In this document: one piece after another, positions 17,950-26,915 of the stretch
Layout of the letters: each line of letters opens with the position of its first letter
Numbering within the stretch: position 1 is the stretch's first letter
NCBI GenBank assembly: GCA_030696775.1
Contig: JAUYRN010000031.1
Span: forward strand, 124,001 to 188,000
DNA length: 64,000 nt
Reading direction: 5' to 3'
DNA from: Sulfuricurvum sp.
Lineage (GTDB): Bacteria > Campylobacterota > Campylobacteria > Campylobacterales > Sulfurimonadaceae
Program-made: the position numbers and the translations under genes
Notes under the pieces: generated by a model
What the model saw: only the letters and a program-made list of their open reading frames with translations
What the model was told of the DNA's origin: nothing
The model's database searches: none

Positions 17950-18860
17950 TTCATAGCCTTTCTGCGTCGCCACACTAATATAAACATTATCCCTAATGCC
18001 CCCGTAAGTAACACCCAATAATAATGCTCTTTAAAGGTATGCTTCTCACTTTTAATCGAAGAACGCTCGAGTGTATCAATCTCATCGTACACTCCTTGTA
18101 GCTCTTTTTCATCCGATGCTGTGAAAAATTTTCCTCCTCCATCCATCGCTAATTGCGCCAGAAGAGCATTATCAAACTCCCCTTTTTTACCGATCCCGAT
18201 GGTATAGAGCTTGATATTATTTTTTTTCACCATTGCTACCGCTTCTTTGGGAGAAATCGCACCGCTGTTATGCTCTCCGTCGGTGAGGAGAATAATGACT
18301 TTACTTTTGGCTTTTGAGTCCCGCAACGCACGTACACTCGCAGCAATACCCTCTCCTATAGCGGTATTTTGTCCCGCCATGCCATGCGTGAGATACCCTA
18401 TCATCTCAGAGACGATCTCTTTTTCATACGTCACAGGCGTTGCGATAAACGCAAAATCGCCAAACAGCACCACGCCGACATTGTCTTCCAGACGCTTCAT
18501 CACAAAATCACTGGCAATTTTTTGGACAATCTCAAACCGACTGGCCCGCTCGTTTTGGGCACTAAACCCCGAAGCATTCATCGATCCGCTCCCATCGAGC
18601 GAGAGGACAATATCGATTCCATTACGATTACGCGGATCCGAATAATCAACAATCACAGGTGTTGCCAGTGCTCCTACCATCAAAATCACGACAAGCGCTT
18701 TAAGCAACCATTCGATATTGCGCCATTTCTCGACGGTTCCAAAAAAATGTAGATGGGGGAAAATACGCGCTGTGGAGATTGCTTTACAGCGGTAGAGACA
18801 ATACAATACAGGGGGAATCAAAAAAAATGCCCAAAAAAAATCAAACGACCAAATATTCAT
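17946..18860 (-). CDS. batA: BatA: membrane-anchored VWA domain protein
   Basis: 304 residues: N-terminal helices (about 5-22 and 52-72), a VWA domain with complete MIDAS (SLDGSGSMNASG; AIGEGIA; LLTDGEHNSG) and a C-terminal helix (about 278-296). First gene of the locus, so transcription of batA-batB/C-batD-moxR-DUF58 and the rest probably begins at 18860-18912, where a minus-strand TATAAT-like element is present. Confidence 0.92.
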   Translation of the reverse strand: MNIWSFDFFWAFFLIPPVLYCLYRCKAISTARIFPHLHFFGTVEKWRNIEWLLKALVVILMVGALATPVIVDYSDPRNRNGIDIVLSLDGSGSMNASGFSAQNERASRFEIVQKIASDFVMKRLEDNVGVVLFGDFAFIATPVTYEKEIVSEMIGYLTHGMAGQNTAIGEGIAASVRALRDSKAKSKVIILLTDGEHNSGAISPKEAVAMVKKNNIKLYTIGIGKKGEFDNALLAQLAMDGGGKFFTASDEKELQGVYDEIDTLERSSIKSEKHTFKEHYYWVLLTGALGIMFILVWRRRKAMK

Positions 18861-18912
18861 ATCGTAGATTATACCTTTTCATGCGTAAAATCTCTTAGCG
18901 TATTATAAAATT

Positions 18913-19977
18913 TTATGAACAGCACGACCCGCCATTACAGCTTTGATCAGTTTTTTTAAACCATCCGTGCACTAAATGCCATCCGATCAGTCCGAGCATC
19001 AACACAGCAGCGCCCTCTTCAAATAAGCCATGATGTTCATGCAAATCCACCTGTAAATTGACCGCCAAAGTGTCGAATCCAAAATCAATCAATACTCCAA
19101 AAATGACACTTCCCACCATTATAACGGAGAGATAAATCACCAAAGCACGTATCCCCAGCATCGATTTTACCACTCCCATTGTCACAGTATTCGTAGCGGG
19201 ACCTGCACTTAAAAAGATAAATGCTGCCCCAGGAGAAACCCCCGCAACGAGCAATGCCGCCGCAATCGGAAGCGATGCGGTAGCACAGACGTACATCGGT
19301 GCAGCAATGCCCACAGCTATGAGATACGCTAAAAATCGATTTTCGCTAAAAAGTTCATGCAGATTACTCGGAATTGCTGCACTGATAAATGCTCCAAGTA
19401 GCAATCCCCAAAAGAGCGGTTTACTGAAACTACCCAGCAAAGTAATTAATCCGTACTGAAAAACACCATAAACTGAAAACGGTTTTTTCACTTCAGGCGT
19501 AGGGAGCTTTATTATTTTAGAAGTATTCTGTGTAGCTACAGCACTAAAAGTAAACCCTTTTTTCAGGACTTCTTTTGGCTCAAATATATTCATCAAAAGA
19601 CCTGCTGCCATCGCTAACACTATAGAACTGATAACACGATAGAGTGTAAATACCCATCCAAACATTCCGAACGTTGCCAAAATCGAATCAATTCCTGTAA
19701 TCGGCGTCGAAATCAGAAACGATAAAGTTGCCCCTTTGGATGCACCGTTACGTCGTAAAGAAGCCGCAAATGGAATAACACTGCACGAACAAAGAGGCAA
19801 AGGTGTTCCAAAAAGTGCCGCTTTATACACCGAGCTATGACTGTTCGAACCTAAATGCTTTTGAATCCATTCTTCGCGAATGAGTTGATGCAATATCCCT
19901 GCTGCCAAAAGACCAAAAAGGATATAAATCCCCATATCGACACTCAGTTCCCAAAATGCGTTTCCCAATGCTTCCAT
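18913..19977 (-). CDS. Permease of the DUF318/SO_0444 type, probable metal(loid) exporter
   Basis: 354 residues with eight or so hydrophobic segments. The conserved loops FGTPLPLCSCSVIPFA and FLISTPITGIDS are the family signature, with two cysteines (CSCS) in the first, and the C-terminus ends in a cysteine-rich CNGGSCCS. Relatives include ArsP-type and SO_0444 Cu/Zn exporters; the substrate here is unknown. A Fur-like box lies just upstream. Confidence 0.85.
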   Translation of the reverse strand: MEALGNAFWELSVDMGIYILFGLLAAGILHQLIREEWIQKHLGSNSHSSVYKAALFGTPLPLCSCSVIPFAASLRRNGASKGATLSFLISTPITGIDSILATFGMFGWVFTLYRVISSIVLAMAAGLLMNIFEPKEVLKKGFTFSAVATQNTSKIIKLPTPEVKKPFSVYGVFQYGLITLLGSFSKPLFWGLLLGAFISAAIPSNLHELFSENRFLAYLIAVGIAAPMYVCATASLPIAAALLVAGVSPGAAFIFLSAGPATNTVTMGVVKSMLGIRALVIYLSVIMVGSVIFGVLIDFGFDTLAVNLQVDLHEHHGLFEEGAAVLMLGLIGWHLVHGWFKKTDQSCNGGSCCS

Positions 19978-19998
19978 GTTGCTTGAGCCTTTATTTTA

Positions 19999-20018
19999 TT
20001 AATAATGATACTCATTTA
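19999..20018. promoter_or_regulatory. Fur-like box upstream of the permease
   Basis: TTAATAATGATACTCATTTA matches much of the classical Fur 19-mer (GATAATGATAATCATTATC). It lies 22 bases before the permease start, so iron (or another metal) may repress it. Confidence 0.5.
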
Positions 20019-20050
20019 ACTATAGAAGATATTGATGTTATCGAATTAAT

Positions 20051-20653
20051 TTATCGACAGGTCACATTCGTTTCAAAAACAGCTTCTTCTTTTTGTGCGT
20101 GAGCACATTGAGCTTTACTCATCACAACATCACTAAAACGGCTTTCCCACAACAAGGTATTTTTCAAGTTTGCGAAACGTAAATCATTACGAATAAATTT
20201 CGATCCACCAATCTCAGAACCTCTAAAATCAGTTTTAAAAAGAATCGCATCCGTAAAATCTGCTTTCCAAACCTTCGCATCTCGCATATCAGCATAACTC
20301 AAATCGCTTTTATCGAGATGCGACCCTTTGAAGTTTGATCCCTTGCCATGGAGTCCACGTAAATCAGACCCCCGGATCGACGCTTTCCAAAATACTGCCC
20401 CCTGCGCTTTTGCCCCGCTTAGATTACAGTCGTTAAAATCTCCCATCTCAAAGATACTTTCGCGTACATCCGCCCCTGAGAGATCACTTTTACTAAAATC
20501 TCCTCCACTAAAGTCCATTTTACTAAGATTTGCACCCCGTAAATCACACCCGATACACTCTTTCTCTTCCAACGCTTTTTTTAAATGCGCTGCATCGTAA
20601 GCACTCACTGAAACCCATCCCAGAATAATACTAAGAGCTAACGCTTTTTTCAT
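20051..20653 (-). CDS. Exported pentapeptide-repeat protein
   Basis: 200 residues. Signal peptide (MKKALALSIILGWVSVSAYD) then about 25 tandem A(D/N)LxX pentapeptides (CDLRGANLSKMDFSGGDFSKSD and onward), which fold into a right-handed quadrilateral beta helix. Two cysteines occur near the start (CIGC) and two near the end. Overlaps the thioredoxin-like gene before it by four bases (ATGA), suggesting a shared periplasmic function; possibly its disulfides are handled by that partner. Confidence 0.85.
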   Translation of the reverse strand: MKKALALSIILGWVSVSAYDAAHLKKALEEKECIGCDLRGANLSKMDFSGGDFSKSDLSGADVRESIFEMGDFNDCNLSGAKAQGAVFWKASIRGSDLRGLHGKGSNFKGSHLDKSDLSYADMRDAKVWKADFTDAILFKTDFRGSEIGGSKFIRNDLRFANLKNTLLWESRFSDVVMSKAQCAHAQKEEAVFETNVTCR

Positions 20654-21042
20654 TTCAATCCTCGAATACGACGAAGTTCACCCAAAAACGGTTGAGGACG
20701 TTTGCTTCCGACGAGCGTCTCTTTTTTGTTCCCTGCTTTATCGATAAAAAACATCGTCGGGATACCGAAATAATCGTACCCGTCAGGAAGGCTGCTCTTA
20801 TGAATATTCTTCTCGAGAATGACAAAGTTACGAGTCAGATACGGCTCAACCGCTTTATCGTGAAACACTTTATGCTTCATGTATGCACACTCAGGACAAT
20901 CATCCGTGGAATAGATCATCAACACCAGCTTATTTTCTTTGCCCATCTTTTCAACCGCTTGCTGAAACTCTTTGTCACTTTGAATCGGTGCCGCATATAA
21001 AAATGACCCAAAAATGACAAATAGTAAAAAGAACTTATTCAT
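20650..21042 (-). CDS. Periplasmic thioredoxin-fold protein
   Basis: 130 residues: signal peptide (MNKFFLLFVIFGSFLYA), thioredoxin fold with the redox pair in DDCPECAYMK (CPEC) and the cis-proline loop GIPTMFF. Resembles DsbD-gamma/SoxW-like reductants rather than DsbA. Probably reduces or shuffles disulfides in the periplasm. First gene of a pair with the pentapeptide-repeat protein. Confidence 0.88.
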   Translation of the reverse strand: MNKFFLLFVIFGSFLYAAPIQSDKEFQQAVEKMGKENKLVLMIYSTDDCPECAYMKHKVFHDKAVEPYLTRNFVILEKNIHKSSLPDGYDYFGIPTMFFIDKAGNKKETLVGSKRPQPFLGELRRIRGLK

Positions 21043-21148
21043 TATTATTCTCCATGATGATTATAAAAATATAGCTAGAGCTAATTATACCTATGTGGTT
21101 ATGAAAAATTGTTTATTTAGTGATAATGTAAAAAGAGAAGATGAAGAT

Positions 21149-21188
21149 AAAAAAAAGGGTGAGAGCCCGAGAAAGCCTCGGATTCTCA
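21149..21188 (-). terminator. Rho-independent terminator of the anchor-O lipoprotein gene
   Basis: On the minus strand TGAGAATCCGAG-GCTTT-CTCGGGCTCTCA forms a 12-bp stem with two mismatches, followed by CCCTTTTTTTT. It sits just after the stop at 21195. Confidence 0.85.
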
Positions 21189-21194
21189 GAATTA

Positions 21195-23768
21195 TTAAGG
21201 AAGTATAGGTTTAGTGTAATTAACACGTCCAAACCACGTATCAAGCCCTGAGAAAGGATTACCAGAACTATAACTTGTGCTCTCTTGCAACCATGCGTTA
21301 AAGAGACGTTTACCATCTGGTGTTGAGAGTGTTTGCACCTCTTTGGATTCAACATCAAGATGTTTAGACAAGACAGAACTCGTTGTAACACCCGTTGTCA
21401 TTGGCGTTTCCCATGTAACCCCTTTATCCGTTGAACGGGTATAGTAGAGGTCAAGCTCCAGCCCTGTACCCATATCAAACGTTCCGAATGTCACGAACAT
21501 AACATCTGGATTACTGACATCGGATTCAAGCCCGGTAAGGGTTGATCTTCCTTTTGGTGTTGCGACAAAACGCGGATCCAATGTTGAAATACTACCATTT
21601 TTGATCTGCGTGATATTTTGAGGTCCTTGCCATGCGCCTCCTGTATATCGATGAATATAAAAGTTATTTGGTACATGACCCTGTTCATTTCTAACCGCAT
21701 CTGGATTGTACTCATAACCGATATAAATATCATTACCTCGTATAAATCCGCGTGGTGAGAAAGTATTTTCATATTTATTATCATACGTATTGTCATCAAG
21801 GTTAGCAGTACTCCACGTCGAGGTAACATTACCGTCCGCGTCCACCGTCGCAGTCTGTGCACTAACGTTGACAGGTGTGTAGTTTTTGAGAGTATCGTAC
21901 CCAAATCCTGTATTCATACGGACAAACATATCTGATGAAGAGCCCTGTGTATCGAATCCTTGTTTGTACAAGAATCCATACGTATAGGTCCCATCACTAC
22001 ACGGATTGATTTGAGGGATAAACGTCAAACGGCGAGCATTTTCATAGATCATATCGGTAGGCGTACCTTCTCTTGGAGCTTTGACATTGATAATATTTCC
22101 TGAACTCACCATAGGCAAACTGGCAACAAGCGTTCTGAAATTGTCTTCAGTCGTTGGCAGTTCTACTTTTTTGAATGGGAAACTTTCAAAATAGACCGAT
22201 TTACCTTCCAGCGCAATGTCCGTCGTATCATTGGAAGTTCCTTTTGCTGAGAGACCTTTTGTCTCTTCATAGCCCAGAACAACAGCATATTCACTACTGT
22301 CTGCATTGGTTTTTAACAGTCTGATAATAGGGCGTGATGCCCCTGTATCACCGTTGAGATTAACACGCTCATCATCGAGCATATCTCTATCGCCAGTCTT
22401 ACAAATACCGTCTTCTGAACCAAATTCATCACATAACGCTTGACAGTAGAGTTTTGTATCACCGACTTTACACATCTCATTATCGGTAATACGAACCGGA
22501 TATGAGAAATCAACCAACGGTTTAAGTTTACTTACACCATCAATGTCCGTCACAGTGCCATCCGTGAGACTAAAGTCAGCCGCTGTAATCATACTGTACC
22601 AAATATCCGAACCGTGATTGGTTGTCGCACCGCTCCATCCATCTCCCGGACCTTCACCTTTACCGGAGCGTAGTCCCTCGGTGTCTTCTTGCCATGTGAT
22701 TGCGAAACCAGCTTCTGATCCTGCACCAGGAACAGACTCTGCAATCGTCACTTTAGCCGCATCCCGCTTACCCGATGTCAGCTGTTGAGGCTTCATCCAC
22801 GTAATCGGATCGGTTGTATTATTCGCATCGAAAATACCACGTGCTGTCCAGATACAGCTAAACGGTACTTCAAATACCTTTTTACCGTTGGGTGCGACCA
22901 TGATCGTCCCATCTTTATCAGTATAATCAATCGAGCCTTGTGCACCATTTACTTGGAAATAATCGGTTGGATAGGTGGTCGTACCATCCGTCGTACTTTG
23001 CGTCAGACCCAGTGGATTACCGCTTGGACAATATTTACTGTGCCATGCAACGAGGATATTATTACCAGACACGACCATGGTAGGTTTCACGTTATGACCG
23101 GGATAAGAAATTTCCTGAGTAGCATTGCTATCATCAACGGTCATATCCCATTGAACTTTAATCGAACTTCGCTGCTTTTCTGCAAAGTCACTAAGCTGAT
23201 ATTTTTTCCACGTCTGCCCGTCATCACGTGAAAGTGAAACGAAAATATCATCAACATGCGTCGGATCACCGATATCCGCACTGCCATCACCCAGTTCATA
23301 CGTAGGAGTAAACGTATTGACTGCATACATTTGCTCTGCATAACTAATGAGCAATGGACGAACCTTCGTTTCATTCGTATCCAATAACGTTGCAGCTGCT
23401 CCACTCGCAGTAAGCGGAGCCATCGCCATTCCCATACGCACTAATGTGTTGTTTGCATTTGGATTAACGCGAGCATCATCATCCGTACCGTTTGCAGATA
23501 CATTTCTGAGCGTTACATTGCTTTCGTTATAGTCTGCTGCATCTTTTGATACCAACAAAACGCCATTCACAACATCAATACCATCACAAACAAGATCTGT
23601 CCCTACAATCACGGGATCGGCTGTTGCGACAAAATTACTAGTAGCAGTATCATCTCCTCCGCCACATCCTATGATCAAACCACCAGCCAACAGTGCAGCA
23701 GCAACAGTACTCAGCCCTACTTTTTTATTTCTACTGAGATTATTGATTTTATCTATTGTATTTTTCAT
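21195..23768 (-). CDS. Large surface lipoprotein with sialidase-type (BNR) repeats, choice-of-anchor-O-like
   Basis: 857 residues. N-terminus has a basic stretch, hydrophobic core and lipobox IIGCGGGDD, so it is probably a lipoprotein. At least two Asp-box repeats are seen: SRDDGQTWKKY (about residue 183) and TRSTDKGVTWETP (about 795), as in beta-propeller proteins. Ten or more cysteines lie in the middle (about 260-300 and 430-460). I believe it matches the choice-of-anchor O family, whose function is unknown. It follows the CxxCH barrel gene after 23 bases and ends in a strong terminator. Confidence 0.75.
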   Translation of the reverse strand: MKNTIDKINNLSRNKKVGLSTVAAALLAGGLIIGCGGGDDTATSNFVATADPVIVGTDLVCDGIDVVNGVLLVSKDAADYNESNVTLRNVSANGTDDDARVNPNANNTLVRMGMAMAPLTASGAAATLLDTNETKVRPLLISYAEQMYAVNTFTPTYELGDGSADIGDPTHVDDIFVSLSRDDGQTWKKYQLSDFAEKQRSSIKVQWDMTVDDSNATQEISYPGHNVKPTMVVSGNNILVAWHSKYCPSGNPLGLTQSTTDGTTTYPTDYFQVNGAQGSIDYTDKDGTIMVAPNGKKVFEVPFSCIWTARGIFDANNTTDPITWMKPQQLTSGKRDAAKVTIAESVPGAGSEAGFAITWQEDTEGLRSGKGEGPGDGWSGATTNHGSDIWYSMITAADFSLTDGTVTDIDGVSKLKPLVDFSYPVRITDNEMCKVGDTKLYCQALCDEFGSEDGICKTGDRDMLDDERVNLNGDTGASRPIIRLLKTNADSSEYAVVLGYEETKGLSAKGTSNDTTDIALEGKSVYFESFPFKKVELPTTEDNFRTLVASLPMVSSGNIINVKAPREGTPTDMIYENARRLTFIPQINPCSDGTYTYGFLYKQGFDTQGSSSDMFVRMNTGFGYDTLKNYTPVNVSAQTATVDADGNVTSTWSTANLDDNTYDNKYENTFSPRGFIRGNDIYIGYEYNPDAVRNEQGHVPNNFYIHRYTGGAWQGPQNITQIKNGSISTLDPRFVATPKGRSTLTGLESDVSNPDVMFVTFGTFDMGTGLELDLYYTRSTDKGVTWETPMTTGVTTSSVLSKHLDVESKEVQTLSTPDGKRLFNAWLQESTSYSSGNPFSGLDTWFGRVNYTKPILP

Positions 23769-23791
23769 TGTCTTTCCTTTTTACGTTTTAA

Positions 23792-25084
23792 TTAATAGAG
23801 GATGTTTAAAGAGACCAGAAAGTCTCTATACTCTGCAACACTATCCAGAGAAGGTTTTGCCCACGCATGTTCTATTGCCAATTTCATTGGAAAATAAGCA
23901 TTAAATGAATAATCAACACCTACGGTATAGGCATGATCAATATCTTTCACATTGTTATGACTGTTCTGTGTTTTATAAAGGTAACGGTCATCAAACGTCA
24001 AATACCCTACTTTGAAACCAATCTCCGGAGTGAGATTAACTTCCCCTTCTGCTGAGAAGGCCGTATTACGAAGATTGATATACTCTGCAGGATTGTTTGC
24101 ATTTGACCCAATACCTGTATAGGTCACTTCATTTTTCAAGACCTTGCTTAATATCAACGAAACACTTTTTTCAGCGATCATACCTTCCACCTGAAAATCG
24201 ATTCCATACGTCTCACGCTCCATGCTAAGAGGTTCGGTAGAAGATACTTGCCATCCGCCAACGATTCCAAAACCACCGAGAACAAAATTGAAATCACTTA
24301 CAGGAAATTCATACGCGACTCTCGCAAACGGAAGGATGTTCTCACGCATCTGCATATCAGCATTGTCTTGTATCGGTGTATATACCCCACCTGTAACGAA
24401 CAAATGGTCATCACTTGTAAACATCTTGTCTTTATCGTAATAAATTTGCATACCAGTCGCTGCACCAGTTCCTATTTCAGAGGCCTGGAAAGCATTGGAT
24501 AGCTTCTTAATATCAAACGTCCGAAGAGGTTTATAAAGCCCTGTGTTATAAGTTTCCATACCCGAGAATGGACCGAAACTGGCAGATGAGTACGCAACTG
24601 CACCCAAGTACCCATTTTCAATCTCTTTGGCATAAACGACTTTCCCTTGAATAGAATTATCTTCCGCGTCTTTGTAGGAAAGATCGATGAGTGCACCAAC
24701 ATTTTCACTGAGTTTTCCGCCTACATATAAGCTCGCAGTTCTCGGTACAGACCACTCCCCCCCTGCTGTCGGCGTAACATTATCTTTGATTAACCCGTCA
24801 GCACTTGGCTTGTCCCACGTCTCTTCATACATAGCTTTAACCATAACAGAAGCATACAAATCCATTCCACTACTGTTCGCGTCACTATTTTTTTTACCTT
24901 GAGTCATCCCTGAAGCAGCAAAACTTCGACCTACAGCATTTAGTTTTGGCATATGTTGCAGATGACACGCCGTACAATCTAATCCCGTTTGTTTACCAAA
25001 CATCGGCATTGCTTGAGCTTCATTCGATAACCCTAGCAGCGTAAGGAAACCAATAGCTAAAGCACCCCATTTTTTATTTCTCAT
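23792..25084 (-). CDS. Outer-membrane beta-barrel with one N-terminal haem c motif
   Basis: 430 residues from MRNKKWGALAIG (GGTGGAGAAG before the ATG). Signal peptide ends near QAMPMFG; a single haem-binding motif CTACH (about residue 35) follows with HLQHMPKLNAVGRSF. The rest is alternating hydrophobic beta strands ending in SLNILY with a terminal aromatic, as in porins. It likely carries a haem on a barrel in the outer membrane, for electron transfer or sensing; substrate unknown. Upstream of the anchor-O-like gene and probably co-transcribed. Confidence 0.8.
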   Translation of the reverse strand: MRNKKWGALAIGFLTLLGLSNEAQAMPMFGKQTGLDCTACHLQHMPKLNAVGRSFAASGMTQGKKNSDANSSGMDLYASVMVKAMYEETWDKPSADGLIKDNVTPTAGGEWSVPRTASLYVGGKLSENVGALIDLSYKDAEDNSIQGKVVYAKEIENGYLGAVAYSSASFGPFSGMETYNTGLYKPLRTFDIKKLSNAFQASEIGTGAATGMQIYYDKDKMFTSDDHLFVTGGVYTPIQDNADMQMRENILPFARVAYEFPVSDFNFVLGGFGIVGGWQVSSTEPLSMERETYGIDFQVEGMIAEKSVSLILSKVLKNEVTYTGIGSNANNPAEYINLRNTAFSAEGEVNLTPEIGFKVGYLTFDDRYLYKTQNSHNNVKDIDHAYTVGVDYSFNAYFPMKLAIEHAWAKPSLDSVAEYRDFLVSLNILY

Positions 25085-25330
25085 CTTCTCCACCTCACTT
25101 ATTGAGATTTGTTTTCGGGTATTAGCGTAAATGAATGAACAACCTATAATTCTCTTCGCTATCCATATCAATTTATGCTAAACCTCTTCAACATTGAATA
25201 ATTGTAATATGATCAAATGAGATTTTTATGGGGTAAACAGCAATTTAATTAAAACTATTTTTATAGTTAAATTAGTTAAGACTTATTGTGTAATTAGCAG
25301 CTTGAAAATTCAAAAATAGAGAGATAAGCC

Positions 25331-25362
25331 TTTTACGAAGGACCGCGCACCTATGCACGAAG
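25331..25362 (-). pseudogene. Fossil fragment of a third response-regulator copy
   Basis: The 32 bases match the segment of the adjacent regulator at about 25449-25479 with one single-base insertion and few substitutions. Read on the minus strand it gives LRA*VRG, where the intact gene reads LRTLVRG. It lies right after the stop of that gene, consistent with decay of a tandem copy. Confidence 0.55.
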
Positions 25363-25386
25363 AATAAGTTTTATAACATCATTAGA

Positions 25387-26067
25387 CTAAACATCGATTT
25401 TATATCCGAGGCCATTGTGGTTGGAAAGAATATCGGTATAAGTTTTTTTACGAATACCGCGAACCAATGTACGAAGGGCATCCATTGTCATCACATTGCC
25501 TTCCCATACGAGCATTTCTATCACATCATAGGGGACGATGTGATTCTTATTTTTTAAAAGCAATTCGATAAAAAGGTACTCTTTTTTGGTCAATTGACTT
25601 GAAATTCCCTCAGGGTTGCTGATGGCTTTATTGATTGGATCGTAGCTAAAGCCATGATGCAGTTTGGTATACGTTATCGGATGACAGTTCACTGCTTTTT
25701 TAATTGCGGTTTGAAGTGCTTCGAGAAGATCGTCTTTTTTACATGGTTTTATCAGATATCGGGTGATATCGAGATTAATGGCTTCAAACAACGTCTCTTT
25801 GTCTGAATGGTCTGTTGTAATTACGACGGGAGTCAGTACATCTTTTGCACGAAGACAACGGATGAAATTTAATCCACTTTTTTCGGGAAGTTCCAAATCA
25901 ATCATAACGATATCGATCTCATTCATACGAAATAACTCACAACCGTTTGTTGTGTCTGACGATTCAAATACCTTCAATCCATTCTCATGCATCAAAGATG
26001 CACCTCTTCGACGAATATCAGCATCTTTTTCTATGTACAAAACGGCTAAATTTTGAGTTGCGAACAT
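25387..26067 (-). CDS. Response regulator, OmpR-like, tandem copy 1
   Basis: 226 residues: receiver (1-120) with E13 and D15, phospho-acceptor D57 in VMIDLELPEKSG, T84/T85 and K107 in LIKPCK; then a winged-helix-like C-terminal domain (about 140-226, SQLTKKEYLFIELLLKNKNHIV, LRTLVRGIRKKTY). Aligns without gaps to the neighbouring regulator. No kinase gene is adjacent. Likely controls the haem-barrel/lipoprotein genes just downstream (inference from position). Confidence 0.88.
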   Translation of the reverse strand: MFATQNLAVLYIEKDADIRRRGASLMHENGLKVFESSDTTNGCELFRMNEIDIVMIDLELPEKSGLNFIRCLRAKDVLTPVVITTDHSDKETLFEAINLDITRYLIKPCKKDDLLEALQTAIKKAVNCHPITYTKLHHGFSYDPINKAISNPEGISSQLTKKEYLFIELLLKNKNHIVPYDVIEMLVWEGNVMTMDALRTLVRGIRKKTYTDILSNHNGLGYKIDV

Positions 26068-26133
26068 TCTAAATCCTCTGGACTATCGGATATGACCGCC
26101 TATTTTTTTCTTATTATTATGTTAACGATAAAT

Positions 26134-26153
26134 AATGAGAAAATAATGATATT
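26134..26153. promoter_or_regulatory. Element shared by the two regulator upstream regions (copy 1)
   Basis: AATGAGAAAATAATGATATT, 67 bases before copy 1. It matches 18 of 20 positions of the element at 27008-27027 upstream of copy 2, so it is either a shared binding site or duplicated promoter DNA. Confidence 0.45.
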
Positions 26154-26234
26154 GTACACGCAAAGTGTGATAATTATGTGATTGATAGCCAGGATGTGTA
26201 ACGATGTGTGTAGATGCCCTAAAGTATCCCTCGA

Positions 26235-26915
26235 CTAGAGGTCTACTTTATAGCCAATTGAATTATTATTAATAATAATGTCTTGATATGTCTTTTTACG
26301 AACAGCACGAACCAACGTACGCAGAGCATCTATACTCATGCTTGAGTTATGCCATATAATTGATTCGATGGTTTCGTATGGAATGACTTTTCTCTTGTTT
26401 TCCAATAGAAGTTCGAGTAGACGATATTCTTTTTTCGACAAATAAACGACATTGCCATCAGGATTATTAACCGATTTGTTAATCCTATCGTAGCTAAATC
26501 CATGATGCAGTGTCACAAAAGTTGCACCGTGAACATTCGATAGTTTTTTAGCAGCTGCCGAAATTGCATCTATCATCTCTCTCTCTTCAAACGGCTGGAT
26601 CAAATAGCGGCTGATATCAAGGTTTATAGCCTCAATGAGCATCTCTTTATCTGGACTGGCAGTAGTAATAATGATGGGGATATCGATGCCCATTTGTCGA
26701 AGATGCCGAATAAAGTCCAACCCGTTTTCATCGGAAAGAGGAAAATCGATAACAAACAAATCGATTTTATGCGTCTGATACAGCTCATAAGCTCGATTTG
26801 TATTATTTGCCGTAAAAACACGTAATCCATTGTTTCGTATAAGTACCGCATTATTTTCTCGTTCTTGGACATTTCCGCTGACGTATAAAAGAGTTAAATT
26901 TTGGGATGTAAACAT
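26235..26915 (-). CDS. Response regulator, tandem copy 2, with a defective receiver
   Basis: 226 residues, same length and order as copy 1 (IRHLRQMGIDIPIIITT; LSKKEYRLLELLLENKRKVI; LRTLVRAVRKKTY). D57 is kept (VIDFPLSDENG), but the metal-binding acids are gone (YVSGN in place of YIEKD) and the conserved lysine is glutamine (LIQPFE, residue 107). Normal phosphorylation is unlikely, while the DNA-binding domain looks intact. Probably arose by tandem duplication. Confidence 0.87.
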   Translation of the reverse strand: MFTSQNLTLLYVSGNVQERENNAVLIRNNGLRVFTANNTNRAYELYQTHKIDLFVIDFPLSDENGLDFIRHLRQMGIDIPIIITTASPDKEMLIEAINLDISRYLIQPFEEREMIDAISAAAKKLSNVHGATFVTLHHGFSYDRINKSVNNPDGNVVYLSKKEYRLLELLLENKRKVIPYETIESIIWHNSSMSIDALRTLVRAVRKKTYQDIIINNNSIGYKVDL

